Shown one piece after another: positions 1-8,654 of a stretch of DNA of 64,000 nucleotides. A program made the position numbers and the translations under genes. Under the pieces are notes generated by a model. It was not told the DNA's origin, made no database searches, and saw only the letters and a program-made list of their open reading frames with translations. Numbering within the stretch: position 1 is the first letter of the stretch; the number at the start of each line of letters is the position of its first letter. The DNA comes from CAVUXJ01 sp963814975 (GTDB lineage Bacteria; Acidobacteriota; Vicinamibacteria; Vicinamibacterales; CAVVIG01). The stretch lies in contig CAWFFB010000020.1 in assembly GCA_963814975.1 (NCBI GenBank), positions 1 through 64,000 on the forward strand. Reading direction: 5' to 3'.

Positions 1-1397
1 TTGTTGAAATTTGAGAGCGGCGGCTCCTCACTGGTCGTGCTATACGACCGGTGACTAAGCCAGGGCGAAAGCCCGCCAACAAGGAGCCGCCATGAAACGA
101 GAGTCTCGCACAGTCGATGGGTCGCACCAAGTCGAGTCCCCCACACAGCGCCACCTGCCCCTCGTCAATCTCCTCATCGATACCCGAGCCGAGCTGATGG
201 AACTGGCCGTCGCGTCGGGCCTGAAGGTCCTCGCCACGATGCTCGAAGCGGATCGGACGGCCCTATGCGGCCCGCGGTACCAGCATCAGGCCGAGCGTGC
301 GGCGTCGCGCGCGGGGAGGGTCTCTGGTGAGGTCGTCTTGGGCGGACGCAAGGTGCAGATTCGCCGGCCCCGCGTCCGGGCGGATGGCCACGAGGTTGCG
401 CTGCCGACGTTCGAGGCGTTCGCCGACGCCGACCCGCTGAATCGTCGCGTCGTCGAGCAGATGCTCCTCGGGGTCGCCACGCGGCAGTACGGCCGGAGCC
501 TGGAACCGACGGGCCCGGAGGTCCACACGCGGGGTACGAGCAAGAGCGCCGTCAGTCGTCGGTTCGTCGCGAAGACCGCGACCCAACTCGCGGCCTGGCG
601 ATAGACGGCCCTGGATGCGCTCGAACTGGTGGCGCTGCTCATCGACGGCGTCCATATCGGCGAGCACTGCATCGTCGTCGCCCTTGGCATTGATCACGCG
701 GCATCAAACGCGCGCTCGGCCTCTGGGACGGCTCCACGGAAAATGCGGCCGTATATCAAAGCCTCTTGGCCGATCTGCAAAGCCGTGGCCTGTGCACTGA
801 CCGCAGTCTCTTGGTCATCCTCGATGGCTCAAAGGCGCTCCACAAAGCCGTGACGCAGACCTGGGGCTCCGCGGCCCTGATTCACCGGTGTCATGTCCAC
901 AAGCTGCGGATTTCTGGAGCATCTTCCTGAGGGGCAGCGCCCTCGGTGCGTGCGATCGTGGCTCGTGCCTACAAGGCAGAGGTCGCGACGGCGCAGCGCC
1001 TGCCTCCAGGATCTGGCGCGGCGCCTCGAGGACCGCTACCCGAGCGCAGCCGCGAGCGTCCGCGAAGGGCTCGAGGAAACGCTGACCATCCTCACGCTCG
1101 GTCTCTCGGATCGTCTGCGGCAGTCGCTCGCGACGACCAACGCGATCGAAAGCCTCATCAGCCGCACGAGGCATGTGAAGCGAAACGTCAAGCGGTGGCG
1201 TGGTGGACACATGGTGCTACGGTGGACCGCCGCGGCCATCCTCGAAGCGGTCAAAGGCTTTCGCCGAATTGAAGGGTCACAAAGACATGCCGAAGCTCGT
1301 CGCCGCTCTTCGCGCTCGCGATCAGCAGCTTGGCATCGCCGTGTCAGTGGAGCACGTCGCGTCGAATGTCACCCGAGCCGCCGCTGAATTTCAACAG
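1..1397 (+). mobile_element. Decayed IS256-type insertion sequence
   Basis: Terminal inverted repeats are visible. TGTTGAAATT at 2-11 is inverted at 1387-1396, and GCGGCGGCT at 17-25 is inverted at 1376-1384. The enclosed transposase is a mutator/IS256 type broken by several frameshifts. The right end lies inside a tyrosine recombinase remnant, so the element probably inserted into an island integrase gene. The left flank is outside the window, so no target duplication can be checked. Confidence 0.75.
92..1388 (+). pseudogene. IS256-family transposase, frameshifted
   Basis: The conceptual protein is a mutator-type DDE transposase. The N-terminal part runs in one frame to a stop at 602-604. 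The segment with LLIDGVHIGEH (about 640-680, the usual place of the first catalytic Asp) continues in a second frame. The part around IHRCHVHKLR (about 880-910) and the C-terminal stretch with ATTNAIESLI (about 1130-1160) lie in yet other frames. At least three frameshifts and an early stop make it non-functional. The family normally encodes about 400 residues in one frame, and the total span here fits that length. A recoded functional product is unlikely. Confidence 0.8.
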
Positions 1398-1402
1398 CCG
1401 CC

Positions 1403-2104
1403 GGGGCAACCCCCCTTTCAAGGTCAGGAACGGAGGCATGATCACGCTCGAACGGGAAACGCCGCGCAATAAGCGTCTGTACAATGTGGACGCCGAGCAA
1501 CGCCTGCTCAATGCCGCAAAACCCCACTTGCATGGGTGATCAGTGGCTATCTGGACGCGGCGTGTCGGCCAGGGGAAATTCTGTCCCTGCAATGGCAGGA
1601 CGTAAGCCTTCAGCGGCGCGAATTGACGATTAGGGCTGAGAATGAGAAGACGCGCCGGCAGCGCATTATCCCGATTTCGATTCGTCTGCTTGCAACCTTG
1701 GAGATGCAGCGGCTAGACCCCGCTGGACGCGAATACCCACTGGACGCCTACGTGTTCGGTGATGCACTCGGTCGTCGTGTAAAATCTGTTTACGGAGCCT
1801 CGATCAGCGTTCGCAACAAGGCCGGCTTAGGCGATTTCCATTTAGCGATCTGCGCCATGAGGCAGGATCACGATTTGACGAAGCCGGCTGTCCTATCGTT
1901 TACGTGAGCACGATACTCGGTCATTCCAACATCAGCACGACGAGCCGGTACCTCAACATCAACCGGCGTGGACTGCATTTGGCGATGCAGCAGTTTGAAA
2001 ATGCCCGCGCAAAATGGAATCCAGCAGGGGAGCGCCCCAGCCAGAAATTCAGGAGGTCGAAACCGTTGCACATTCGTTGCACACGGCCGACGAGACCCCA
2101 CTAG
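1403..2104 (+). pseudogene. Tyrosine recombinase (integrase), C-terminal remnant
   Basis: Fragments of a phage/island integrase catalytic domain are spread over several frames. The part around CRPGEILSLQWQDV (about 1570-1610) contains the first catalytic Arg. The box with DLRHEAGSRFDEAG starts near 1846, and ILGHSNIS followed by SRYLN (about 1915-1960) supplies the distal His and the Tyr nucleophile. Frameshifts near 1540 and 1840 separate these blocks, and the N-terminus has been lost to the IS256 element. The reading ends 65 bp before the tRNA-Leu 3' end, the usual place for an island integrase. Confidence 0.75.
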
Positions 2105-2169
2105 CCGTTGTGCAGAGTCCCGCCAGCTTGTCCTGCCCGAAAGTGACTGTCCAATAGTGATTTACGTGC

Positions 2170-2255
2170 TGGTGCGGAAGGGGGGATTCGAACCCCCACT
2201 GGATTGCTCCAACTAGCTCCTGAGGCTAGCGCGTCTGCCGTTCCGCCACTTCCGC
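2170..2255 (-). tRNA. tRNA-Leu (anticodon CAG)
   Basis: On the minus strand the sequence folds as a class II tRNA. It has a seven-base acceptor stem GCGGAAG/CTTCCGC, the anticodon stem CTAGC/GCTAG with loop CTCAGGA (anticodon CAG, reading CUG), a long variable arm, and a T arm GGGGGTTCGAATCCCCC. The CCA end is encoded at 2172-2170. It is the integration target of the island to its right: its 5' half is duplicated at 8538. Confidence 0.95.
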
Positions 2256-2264
2256 AAGTGGAGT
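2217..2264. repeat. Attachment-site core, left copy (tRNA-Leu 5' half)
   Basis: This 48-bp sequence is identical to 8538-8585. It runs from the anticodon loop of tRNA-Leu through the 5' end of the gene and 9 bp beyond it. The left copy is part of the intact tRNA and the right copy is a tRNA fragment. That is the pattern left by site-specific integration, here using the 5' side of the tRNA. Confidence 0.8.
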
Positions 2265-2281
2265 ATCTTGATGCCTAAAAC

Positions 2282-2299
2282 TTGACAACAGTTGACAAC
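2282..2299. promoter_or_regulatory. Candidate integrase arm-type sites (two TTGACAAC)
   Basis: TTGACAAC occurs at 2282-2289 and again at 2292-2299, 10 bp apart and 18 bp inside the left core repeat. The same pair with the same spacing follows the right core (8602 and 8612), and a triple precedes it (8434, 8446, 8454). The arrangement resembles the arm-binding repeats flanking a tyrosine-recombinase core. The function is inferred. Confidence 0.5.
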
Positions 2300-2334
2300 A
2301 AGTCGGAGCTTCCCGCAAACCGACGTTCGAGTAT

Positions 2335-2451
2335 ATGGCAAGCGACGCCGGCCGCCAACAGACCACCGAACCCCTCCAGAAACTCTACGACGGCAAGCTC
2401 AGACTGGAGCGCCGCAACGGCGGGTCGAAGATCTACGCTCGCACGTTGTGA
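2335..2451 (+). pseudogene. Integrase N-terminus, truncated copy 1
   Basis: ATG at 2335 opens a 38-residue frame containing QKLYDGKLRLERRNGGSKIY, which looks like the N-terminal arm-binding segment of an island integrase. The same segment is recognisable at about 8655-8760. It is cut off where a relic insertion-sequence end begins (about 2446). It sits directly after the left att core and arm repeats, as expected for an integrase gene at an island edge. Confidence 0.6.
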
Positions 2452-2545
2452 TCCGCAAATATTCAGTCCGGCCCTAAATGCGGCGAGAATTGCTACGGCC
2501 CCCGGTGCGAGGAACCTGCCGCCGGTTGTCGCGTGCTTCCGCACG
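2446..2545 (+). mobile_element. Relic left end of the 5141-6386 insertion sequence
   Basis: About 100 bp resemble the left end of the IS at 5141. The shared blocks include TGATCCGCAA followed by TATTC-GTCC, and a CGCGGAAAC block about 80 bp further in. Only the end survives and no transposase follows. It truncates the integrase N-terminus just upstream. Confidence 0.55.
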
Positions 2546-2978
2546 CGGAAACCATCCGTAGCCATCAATCGATAGCGAACCACTGGCTGCCTGAGCGGAC
2601 GCCCTGCGGTTCGTCTCGCCCGTTGATAGCTTTCGGCGTTCGTCGGGTAATATCGGGCAAGGTCCCACGGCAACGCTGGGATCTACGGCATCCCTGGCAA
2701 TGAAGGCTCTGTAAGTTCCAGATTCTACAGGGGCTGACAGGGTTCGAATCCCACCCTCTCAGAAACTCTATAAACAATCTAAAATAAATGACTTAGTGTG
2801 AACTCTTGAGTGGCACGTGGGTGGGCTGAGCATCCACGCGGCCCCGGACTAAGCGTGGCCGCGACTCGCCACTGTGCCGTCGACCAAGCCCGCGGACACG
2901 AGGGACGGTTCCGCCCCGCAACCGCTCGTCGCTAACAATATTTGGGCTGTCCGCACGTCTAAGGGGTAGGAGTCATCC
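2546..2978. other. Gene-poor island stretch with a tRNA-like 3' fragment
   Basis: No convincing coding sequence is seen. At 2741-2760 there is a T-arm-like block GGTTCGAATCC followed by CACCCTCTC, resembling the 3' end of a tRNA-Ser. No matching anticodon or 5' half lies upstream, so it is at most an old attachment-site scar. The last 100 bp should hold the promoter of the sigma-factor gene. Confidence 0.4.
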
Positions 2979-3029
2979 CTGGCTAGCTACCTCGACGTTC
3001 TCGAACAAGATCGGCACATTCGACGCCGG

Positions 3030-3521
3030 GTGGGCGACATCTCGGATGCGGAGGACATCCTGCAGGACGTGCTCTTCGAATTGGTCGAGACGACCCGGGT
3101 GATGCGCCCGATTGAGCAGATCGGCGCGTGGCTGGTCCGCGTCGCCCGGAACCGTATCGTCGACCGATTTCGCGCGCAACGGCACGACCGCTCGACGAGT
3201 GAACCGGTGGGTCAGTACCACGAGGAGCCGGTGCTCCTCGAGGATTTGCTACCGGCGCGTGACACCGGCCCCGAGGCGGCGTACGCGCGGGGGGTGTTGC
3301 TGGACGAGCTCGAGGCGGCCCTGGACGAGTTGCCGACCGAGCAGCGGTTCGTGTTTGTCGCGCACGAGCTCGAGGGACGGAGTTTCAAGGACCTGGCCGC
3401 AGAGACGGGGCTTAGCGTGAACACCCTGCTCGCGCGCAAGCACTATGCAGTCCGGCGACTCCGTCGTCGGCTTCAGGCGATTCACGCGATGTTTCAGGAC
3501 AGAGGAGGAGGACGACGATGA
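3030..3521 (+). CDS. ECF-type RNA polymerase sigma factor
   Basis: A region 2-like segment (DAEDILQDVLFELVE, then GAWLVRVARNRIVDRFR, about residues 5-55) is followed by a region 4 helix-turn-helix (ELPTEQRFVFVAHELEG through SVNTLLARKHYAVRRLR, about residues 98-145). GTG at 3030 is the first ordinary start in frame. However, the open frame extends to 2970 with sigma-like residues (LDVLEQDRHIRRR), so the true N-terminus is probably longer. A GGAG sits six bases before an in-frame CTG at 2979. The gene overlaps the next one by four bases (ATGA), implying coupled translation. It lies inside island 1. Its target promoters are unknown. Confidence 0.8.
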   Translation: MGDISDAEDILQDVLFELVETTRVMRPIEQIGAWLVRVARNRIVDRFRAQRHDRSTSEPVGQYHEEPVLLEDLLPARDTGPEAAYARGVLLDELEAALDELPTEQRFVFVAHELEGRSFKDLAAETGLSVNTLLARKHYAVRRLRRRLQAIHAMFQDRGGGRR

Positions 3522-3856
3522 AGCGGTACTGGATCGCACGGGGAATAAAGTTCGTCGTGTTCGCGGCGCTGGCAGTGACGGTGGCGAGCACCTTGGTGAT
3601 GACGCTCTGGAACTGGGTGATGCCGGCCACGTTCGGCTTGCCGGTGCTCACGTTGGGGCGGGCGTTCGCGCTTCTCGTTTTGAGCCGCCTCTTGCTCAGC
3701 GGGTTCTCTGGCGGCATGGGACGACGCATGCACTGGCGACATCGCATGCGGGAGCGCTGGGAGCAGATGTCGCCCGAGGAGCGTGAGCGGTTCATGGTAG
3801 GGATGCAGCGGGGCTGCGGCCGGTTCGCTTCGCGGACGACCGAGCCCGTGGCCTGA
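3518..3856 (+). CDS. Small membrane protein coupled to the ECF sigma factor
   Basis: The 112-residue protein has two hydrophobic segments (about residues 10-35 and 40-60). They are followed by a basic cytoplasmic-looking tail with MSPEERERFMVGM and a single GC pair. It starts inside the sigma-factor stop codon behind a strong GGAGGAGG ribosome site. The position fits an anti-sigma or sensor partner. No zinc-binding anti-sigma (HxxxCxxC) motif is present, so the role is inferred from context only. Confidence 0.65.
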   Translation: MKRYWIARGIKFVVFAALAVTVASTLVMTLWNWVMPATFGLPVLTLGRAFALLVLSRLLLSGFSGGMGRRMHWRHRMRERWEQMSPEERERFMVGMQRGCGRFASRTTEPVA

Positions 3857-4241
3857 CGCACGCGAGCGTTCGCGGGAGGGCCGGACATGGTCGGACCGAT
3901 CACCTTGTTGCAACCGGTGTCCGCGGAAGCGGCTCGACCCGCGGTCGCGAGCTCGCCGTCCCCGATCGGACGCGTCAAAGATTCCGTCCTGCAAGTAATT
4001 TAAACGCGCTGTTTCTGCGGTGCGCGGCTCATGCACGCGCCGGGGTGCGTCGCGGGGTGCAGTGGCCTTGCTAGGTTCCGTGTAATAGGGTAGCGCGAGC
4101 GCTGAACCTCGAGGGAAGCCATGCGCTGACCTCATCAACTCAGTGCCGTCAGCACCTGTGCTAGTTCCGAGCGTGTTGCCGTGTTGGTCCCGAGCACCCT
4201 ACAGCGTTAGTCCCAGCACCTTACAGTGGGAGCGCCTAGTT
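3857..4241. other. Non-coding island spacer
   Basis: No supported gene. Base composition is a little lower in GC than the backbone. It contains a short direct repeat (CCTACAGCG-TTAGT... / CCTTACAG around 4198-4225) but no clear terminator or RNA. It separates the sigma-factor pair from the convergent monooxygenase remnant. Confidence 0.35.
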
Positions 4242-5143
4242 CTAGCGCTCGAAACTCGACGGTCCCCAGTTGCTTGTCGGCGCAATGTTCGTATTGACGG
4301 TGCCGCTGGTGGCCGGTGCCACCGCGTTCGGGTCGGCGAGGTCGAACGCCGCCAGTGTCGGACCTGCTTCTCCGCGCGGCAGCAGGCTCGGTCCCGATCG
4401 CAGGAAGACCTTCTCGGGCGCCGTGCCGTTCCGGAAGAGCACGCCGATGAAGCAGTTGCTGATCTCATCCCAGTTCTGCGGTCCCCACGCGACCTTCTTG
4501 GTCGGATCAGGGTTGTTGCGATTGGCCGTGGAGTTGTCGAAGTGGCTGATCAGCCGCAGCTTCGTTCCCTTCGGTAGGGCGATCGGATCTTTGTACTGAT
4601 ACCCAACCTGCCACTCGAAGTTCCAATCGCCTTTCAGCACCGTCGTGCTCTCGCTGTTCGGGTAGACCATGCGCAGCTCGAAATCCTTCCCGCGTAGATG
4701 GATGTGCGGCTGCGCGTACACGAGCTTGGCGTCTTCTCCAAACGTGATCTCGCTGACGACCTCCGCCTTGCCGTCACCCGGCGGAATCGCCAGATTGACA
4801 GCCGCCGGCCCAGCGTGGAGAAAGTACCGTGTGGCGGGCGGCTGCTTGGCCAGCACGAGGCCCAGCTTCGATACGTCCGACGTCGGCTTGCCCGACGTGG
4901 TGTAGTGCAGCTCGTACACGAGATCCGAGCCCTTGGGAATGAACTTCGCGGCGCCCTCCATATCGAAGTACTGCGCGCCGTGGCCTGGGTTGAACTTGCC
5001 GAGGATGTCGTTGCCTTCTTCAATCGCGATGCGGCCCATCAGATCGCGATGGCGCTCCGTCTCGTACGCTTCGCCGGGAACCGCGTTGACCATCCACTTC
5101 GATCCGGGAGGCCGCACCCAAACCTTGCCGTGGTGCAGCTGTG
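4242..5143 (-). pseudogene. Copper type II (ascorbate-dependent) monooxygenase-like protein, 5' end lost
   Basis: About 300 C-terminal residues survive, reading leftward from the insertion sequence at 5141. An HxH copper-site motif is visible in AQPHIHLRGKDFELRM. An upstream segment LVYELHYTTSGKP and the downstream HFDNSTANRNNPDPTKKV are typical of the large secreted acidobacterial proteins with a Cu2-monooxygenase C-terminal domain. The N-terminal half, including any signal peptide or cytochrome domain, is missing: the reading runs straight into the IS end, and nothing on its far side resembles the lost part. The gene cannot yield a full enzyme. Confidence 0.75.
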
Positions 5144-6386
5144 ATCCGCAATTATTCGGTCCGAGCCTGAATTCACGCGATTTCGGTGTGGAGGGAAGAT
5201 TCCAAGGCATTGCCACCGTGTGGCAGGCTTTCGCATGCGGAAACACTCGTCCTCGTCGAGCATGTCGTGGACCACCGTCCGCTTGTTGGTCGACACTCTC
5301 AGGCTCGTGTCGCTCGGCTTTCAATCGCGGTCGCAGCTGGCGGTCGAGAATCTCTTTCTCCGGAAGCAGCTGGCGCTCTATGCAGAGCGCCGAGTCAAAG
5401 CCCGCCGTGCCGATGATGCGACGCGGATCGTCCTCGTCGTGCTCGCACGGCTGATCGAGTGGAGAGCCGCGCTCACGATCGTGCAACCGGACACCCTGAT
5501 CCGTTGGCACCGCAAAGGGTTCCGCCTCTTCTGGCGGTGGAAATCCAAAGCACCTGGCCGGCCATCAGTACCAGCGGATCTCCAGCAGTTGATAGCCGCC
5601 ATGGCTCGCGCCAATGCGACGTGGGGCGAGGAGCGGATCGCGGCGGAACTGCAGCTGAAGCTCAGTCTGCGAATATCGCCGCGTACAGTCAGGCGCTACA
5701 TGTCACGAGGAGGCCGACCTCGGGATCGTCGGCCGTCCCAACAGTGGTGCACCTTTGTGCGCAATCACGCGAGTGCCATGCTCGCTTGCGACTTCTTCGT
5801 AACCATGACGGCGAGCTTTCGCACGTTGTATGTGTTCGTCGTCCTGGAGGTCGGCACACGCCGGATCGTACATTGGAACGTGACGGAGCACCCCACGGCC
5901 GACTGGACCGTCCAGCAATGCCGCGCGGGTGTTCCCGGTGATCAACCGCAACGTTTCCTCATTCATGACCGCGACAGCATTTATGCCGCCGCCGTCGACA
6001 GGGCTGTTGCCGCAATGGGCCTGACGGTGTTGAAGACTCCGGTGCGCTGCCCGCAAGCGAATGCGTATTGCGAGCGGCTGATCGGCACGATCCGTCGAGA
6101 GTGTTTAGATTGGCTGATTGTTCTGAATGAACGGCGTCTCCGTTCAATTCTCACGGGGTGGGTTACGCACTACAACCGAGGTCGCCCACATACCAGCCTT
6201 GGTCCCGGCATTCCTGGCACGACGCCTGATGAGGCCCGGCAGCCGTCGAATGGCCATCGAATTCCCGACGGCCATCGCGTCGTCGCGGTTCCGATCCTGG
6301 CGGGGTTGCACCACGAATACGGGCTGGAGTCATTAGCGGCTTGAGCGTGGGAAGAAAATCGGGCGACCCAACATTATTGCGGACGA
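5141..6386 (+). mobile_element. Insertion sequence with DDE (rve) transposase
   Basis: The ends are imperfect inverted repeats. TGATCCGCAATTAT at 5142-5155 corresponds to the complement of 6373-6386 (TCGTCCGCAATAAT) with 10 of 14 identical. One complete transposase lies inside. A second relic of the same left end is at 2446. No clear target duplication was found. The element inserted into the monooxygenase gene. Confidence 0.75.
5220..6344 (+). CDS. Transposase with integrase-core (rve) DDE domain
   Basis: The 374-residue frame is complete. An N-terminal helix-turn-helix region (LRKQLALYAERR to RPSVPADLQQLIAAMARAN) precedes a retroviral-integrase-like core. The three catalytic acidic residues are visible in MLACDFF, LIHDRDS and NAYCERLIGTIRREC, followed by the family-typical HYNRGRPHTSLG. 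The element may therefore still be active. The exact IS family (IS481/IS3 superfamily) is not certain. A start at the in-frame ATG 5235 is also possible. Confidence 0.85.
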   Translation: MAGFRMRKHSSSSSMSWTTVRLLVDTLRLVSLGFQSRSQLAVENLFLRKQLALYAERRVKARRADDATRIVLVVLARLIEWRAALTIVQPDTLIRWHRKGFRLFWRWKSKAPGRPSVPADLQQLIAAMARANATWGEERIAAELQLKLSLRISPRTVRRYMSRGGRPRDRRPSQQWCTFVRNHASAMLACDFFVTMTASFRTLYVFVVLEVGTRRIVHWNVTEHPTADWTVQQCRAGVPGDQPQRFLIHDRDSIYAAAVDRAVAAMGLTVLKTPVRCPQANAYCERLIGTIRRECLDWLIVLNERRLRSILTGWVTHYNRGRPHTSLGPGIPGTTPDEARQPSNGHRIPDGHRVVAVPILAGLHHEYGLESLAA

Positions 6387-6700
6387 CAGGTCGTCTGATC
6401 CGCTTTCGGTCGGGTTTGTTCTCACGTTGAGGAAGACCACTGCTTTCCCTTGAGCGGGTCGATTTCTGTCTGCATCGCGGGCATCCGCTTGCACTCGACA
6501 TCGAGCGTGTGCCGAATCGATTCGAATCGTTCCGCCCGGTCGTCGGTCCTGTCGATGGGGCCGCTGGATGCGCGCCTGCCCTTTGAGCTTTCGCCTCATG
6601 TTGCGGATGGCTTATCGCACTTTAGTTTATGCCTGGCGGGCGTTGGACTCCGAACACCCGGCGAGTCCGCTTGCTATCGGTAAGTGATAGAGTGCTCGCC
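6387..6700. other. Non-coding stretch right of the insertion sequence
   Basis: No gene is supported on either strand. The minus-strand translation does not resemble the missing N-terminus of the monooxygenase, so a deletion probably accompanied or followed the IS insertion. Sequence just before 6701 carries TAAGTGATAG, a weak -10-like element for the next small gene. Confidence 0.35.
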
Positions 6701-6964
6701 ATGACCCTGACCTTGACCAAGCCCTTTGGGGAGATTCACTGCCCCCATTGCCATCGGTGGTTTCGCTCGCCGATTCATTTTGGCAATCCTCGGGCGTTCC
6801 TTTCATCATCCCTGATCGGAACTGTGATCGCTTGCTCGCGTTGTGGACAGCGAACGGACTGCGCCAGAGACAATGTGCGCTGGCGAACGTCGGAGATCCT
6901 GTCAGCAACGCAAGTGAAGCTGACAGTGCAATCGGGGACCAACCGCCGCGCGTTAGCGAAGTAA
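6701..6964 (+). CDS. Small zinc-ribbon-like hypothetical protein
   Basis: The 87-residue frame starts at ATG 6701 with two CxxC pairs (CPHC near residue 14 and CSRC near residue 46), the spacing of a single zinc ribbon. The rest is unremarkable. Base use is lower in GC than the backbone genes, in keeping with island DNA. No ribosome site stands out. It is not recognised as a named family and could be a spurious frame. Confidence 0.4.
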   Translation: MTLTLTKPFGEIHCPHCHRWFRSPIHFGNPRAFLSSSLIGTVIACSRCGQRTDCARDNVRWRTSEILSATQVKLTVQSGTNRRALAK

Positions 6965-7593
6965 GGCACGCACCCAATGCTTTGATTCTTGTTCGTGCCT
7001 TCGATTGTCTGTCCCGTAGTGTCGCTCCGATGACGTGGAGATCGTGGCCGACATTCCTGCGATTCGGGCGGCTTCATGCTCGCGTGCCAGCAGTACCATG
7101 ACACGGCGGGTTGGAACGTCACGGTCCGGGCACACGACAGTCTCCCAGTAACCGGACTGTAGCACCGAACCTTTTGCCGCAGGGCACTTCGACATGAGCG
7201 AGCCTCTGCTCTCCATCGTGAACGCCTCGAGGTTTGCTTTTCAGCTTGCCAGCAGATTGAACATCTGAGAACGACCATTATCGGACGTTGACAAGGGCCA
7301 AGTGAGGCGCGGTTTCGCGAGCGTGGGCCCGAGTGTTGCGTGCGGTTCGAGACGGGCGCTCATGGAAAGGCAGGGCGTGATGGCGGTTGATCCCCAAGAG
7401 ATACGGGAGAACTTCTATACGGCGCCGTGCGCGGTCTGTCACGCCACCGTCGGGGCCACGGGCGTGTCAAGATTCGCGGCGAACGTCTCCGGCTCGTGGT
7501 GTGGTCCGTTCGATACCACGCATCGACCGGCCGCCCGGGGAGACGGAGACGATCGAGACGATCGGCGCGTGTCTCGATCGCACGATCAACTTC
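6965..7593. other. Stretch with possible decayed coding sequence
   Basis: No intact gene is seen. From an ATG at 7380 a frame reads MAVDPQEIRENFYTAPC and breaks. Other frames continue with RVKIRGERLRLVVWSVRY (about 7452-7510) and then GETETIETIGACLDRTINF, leading in frame into the hypothetical gene at 7594. This suggests that a longer protein has suffered two frameshifts. None of it is recognised. Confidence 0.3.
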
Positions 7594-8004
7594 ATGGCCT
7601 CGCCCGAGGGAATCACGATCGATGGGGAATTCGTGCGACCGGCTGTCCAACAAGCGATCGAGGACTATCAGCGGAAAAAGCGGAAAGAGAAAGGCTGGGG
7701 GATGATGGCTGACGATCCGACGAAGGTTGTAGCGCTCCACGGCGTCGGGTTGCTCAGTGGAACGCTACCAGATGGTCGCGCGTGCCTGCACTACGGCGGC
7801 GTCTTCCGTTTTAAGGGGCCCGCGGAGAATCCCGAGGTGGCAAAGGCATTCGTTGAAGGGGCCATGGCGGGCGTGGAAGCGCTTCGGAACCGTGGCGATT
7901 GCGAGCCGGCCGGGCCGCTGGAAATGATGGGCTGTTGGGACTCCGAAACCCACGAAGTAATCCACATGTGGCGTATGGCCTGCGTGGAAATCGTGACGCA
8001 CTGA
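7594..8004 (+). CDS. Hypothetical protein
   Basis: The frame of 136 residues from ATG 7594 (MASPEGITIDGEFVRPAV) contains a basic linker QRKKRKEKGWGMM and a compact C-terminal half (VVALHGVGLLSGTLPDGRAC to HEVIHMWRMACVEIVTH). An alternative start is ATG 7702 or 7705 after the linker. The frame is open further upstream and may be the tail of a larger broken gene. No family recognised and no signal peptide or membrane segment. Confidence 0.45.
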   Translation: MASPEGITIDGEFVRPAVQQAIEDYQRKKRKEKGWGMMADDPTKVVALHGVGLLSGTLPDGRACLHYGGVFRFKGPAENPEVAKAFVEGAMAGVEALRNRGDCEPAGPLEMMGCWDSETHEVIHMWRMACVEIVTH

Positions 8005-8096
8005 AAGGGTGAACGACAAGGGGCCAAGTGCCCCAGTGCGGCGGCGTCTACTGCCCCCTAGGAGCTTCGTAATCGGCACGATGAACGACCATCACT

Positions 8097-8348
8097 TCAC
8101 ATCAGGGGGAGCTTATCAGGCCAACCATCGGGCAAAATCTCGGGCGATCCCTTCTGCGTCCATCGGTCGTCAATGAGTGTCTGCTCCAGTGTCTTGAGCC
8201 ATTGTTGGAACGCCTCCGCTCGCTGGAACCGATGTGTCTCTTGTCGGCCATCGGGACGAACGAGAACGGCCACGTATTCGGCGGAAGCATTGTCGTATCG
8301 CGTTTCAAGACGTAGCTGCAACTGTTCGCGTTCATAGAACCAGAGCAT
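8097..8348 (-). CDS. Small hypothetical protein
   Basis: The 83-residue protein begins MLWFYEREQLQLRLETRYDN and ends DGWPDKLPLM, with a central LVRPDGRQETHRF block that reads like a small beta-sheet domain followed by a helix. Short proteins with the same start and the same D-G-W-P-D ending are familiar as unnamed proteins in Acidobacteriota genomes (recollection, not checked). It lies at the right edge of island 1, just before the arm-type repeats. Confidence 0.55.
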   Translation of the reverse strand: MLWFYEREQLQLRLETRYDNASAEYVAVLVRPDGRQETHRFQRAEAFQQWLKTLEQTLIDDRWTQKGSPEILPDGWPDKLPLM

Positions 8349-8433
8349 AAGAGCCGCCTCAACGGAGCGTAGGTAGGGAGTCTTACGGGGCTCACATTCA
8401 GTGCGCGCGGTGAAGTTCGGCGTGCGAGGTTTC

Positions 8434-8461
8434 TTGACAACACACTTGACAACCTGACAAC
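8434..8461. promoter_or_regulatory. Candidate integrase arm-type sites (three copies)
   Basis: TTGACAAC occurs at 8434-8441 and 8446-8453, and CTGACAAC at 8454-8461, about 77 bp before the right core repeat at 8538. With the pairs at 2282 and 8602 they put direct repeats on the inner side of both island ends, as arm sites would be. Confidence 0.45.
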
Positions 8462-8537
8462 ATCAGCCCTCATTAATTGGGGCCAACCTGCTTGTTATCA
8501 GTTGTTTATTGGGACCGTGAGGAAGTTTTCCAAATAC

Positions 8538-8585
8538 CTCCTGAGGCTAGCGCGTCTGCCGTTCCGCCACTTCCGCAAGTGGAGT
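8538..8585. repeat. Attachment-site core, right copy (tRNA-Leu fragment)
   Basis: This is a 48-bp exact copy of 2217-2264. It holds the acceptor 5' strand, D arm and anticodon 5' half of tRNA-Leu without the 3' half, so it is a tRNA scar. It is followed at 8602 and 8612 by TTGACGAC and TTGACAAC and then by a second integrase relic. It therefore ends island 1 and starts a second element. Confidence 0.8.
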
Positions 8586-8654
8586 TGATGATGTACGAAA
8601 GTTGACGACACTTGACAACCAATCACCGCTTCCCGCCAACTGACGTTCGAGTAT

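Noticed and set aside
2741..2760. Possible second tRNA (tRNA-Ser)
   Set aside because: Only a T-arm-like and 3'-acceptor-like piece is present, with no anticodon arm or matching 5' acceptor strand.
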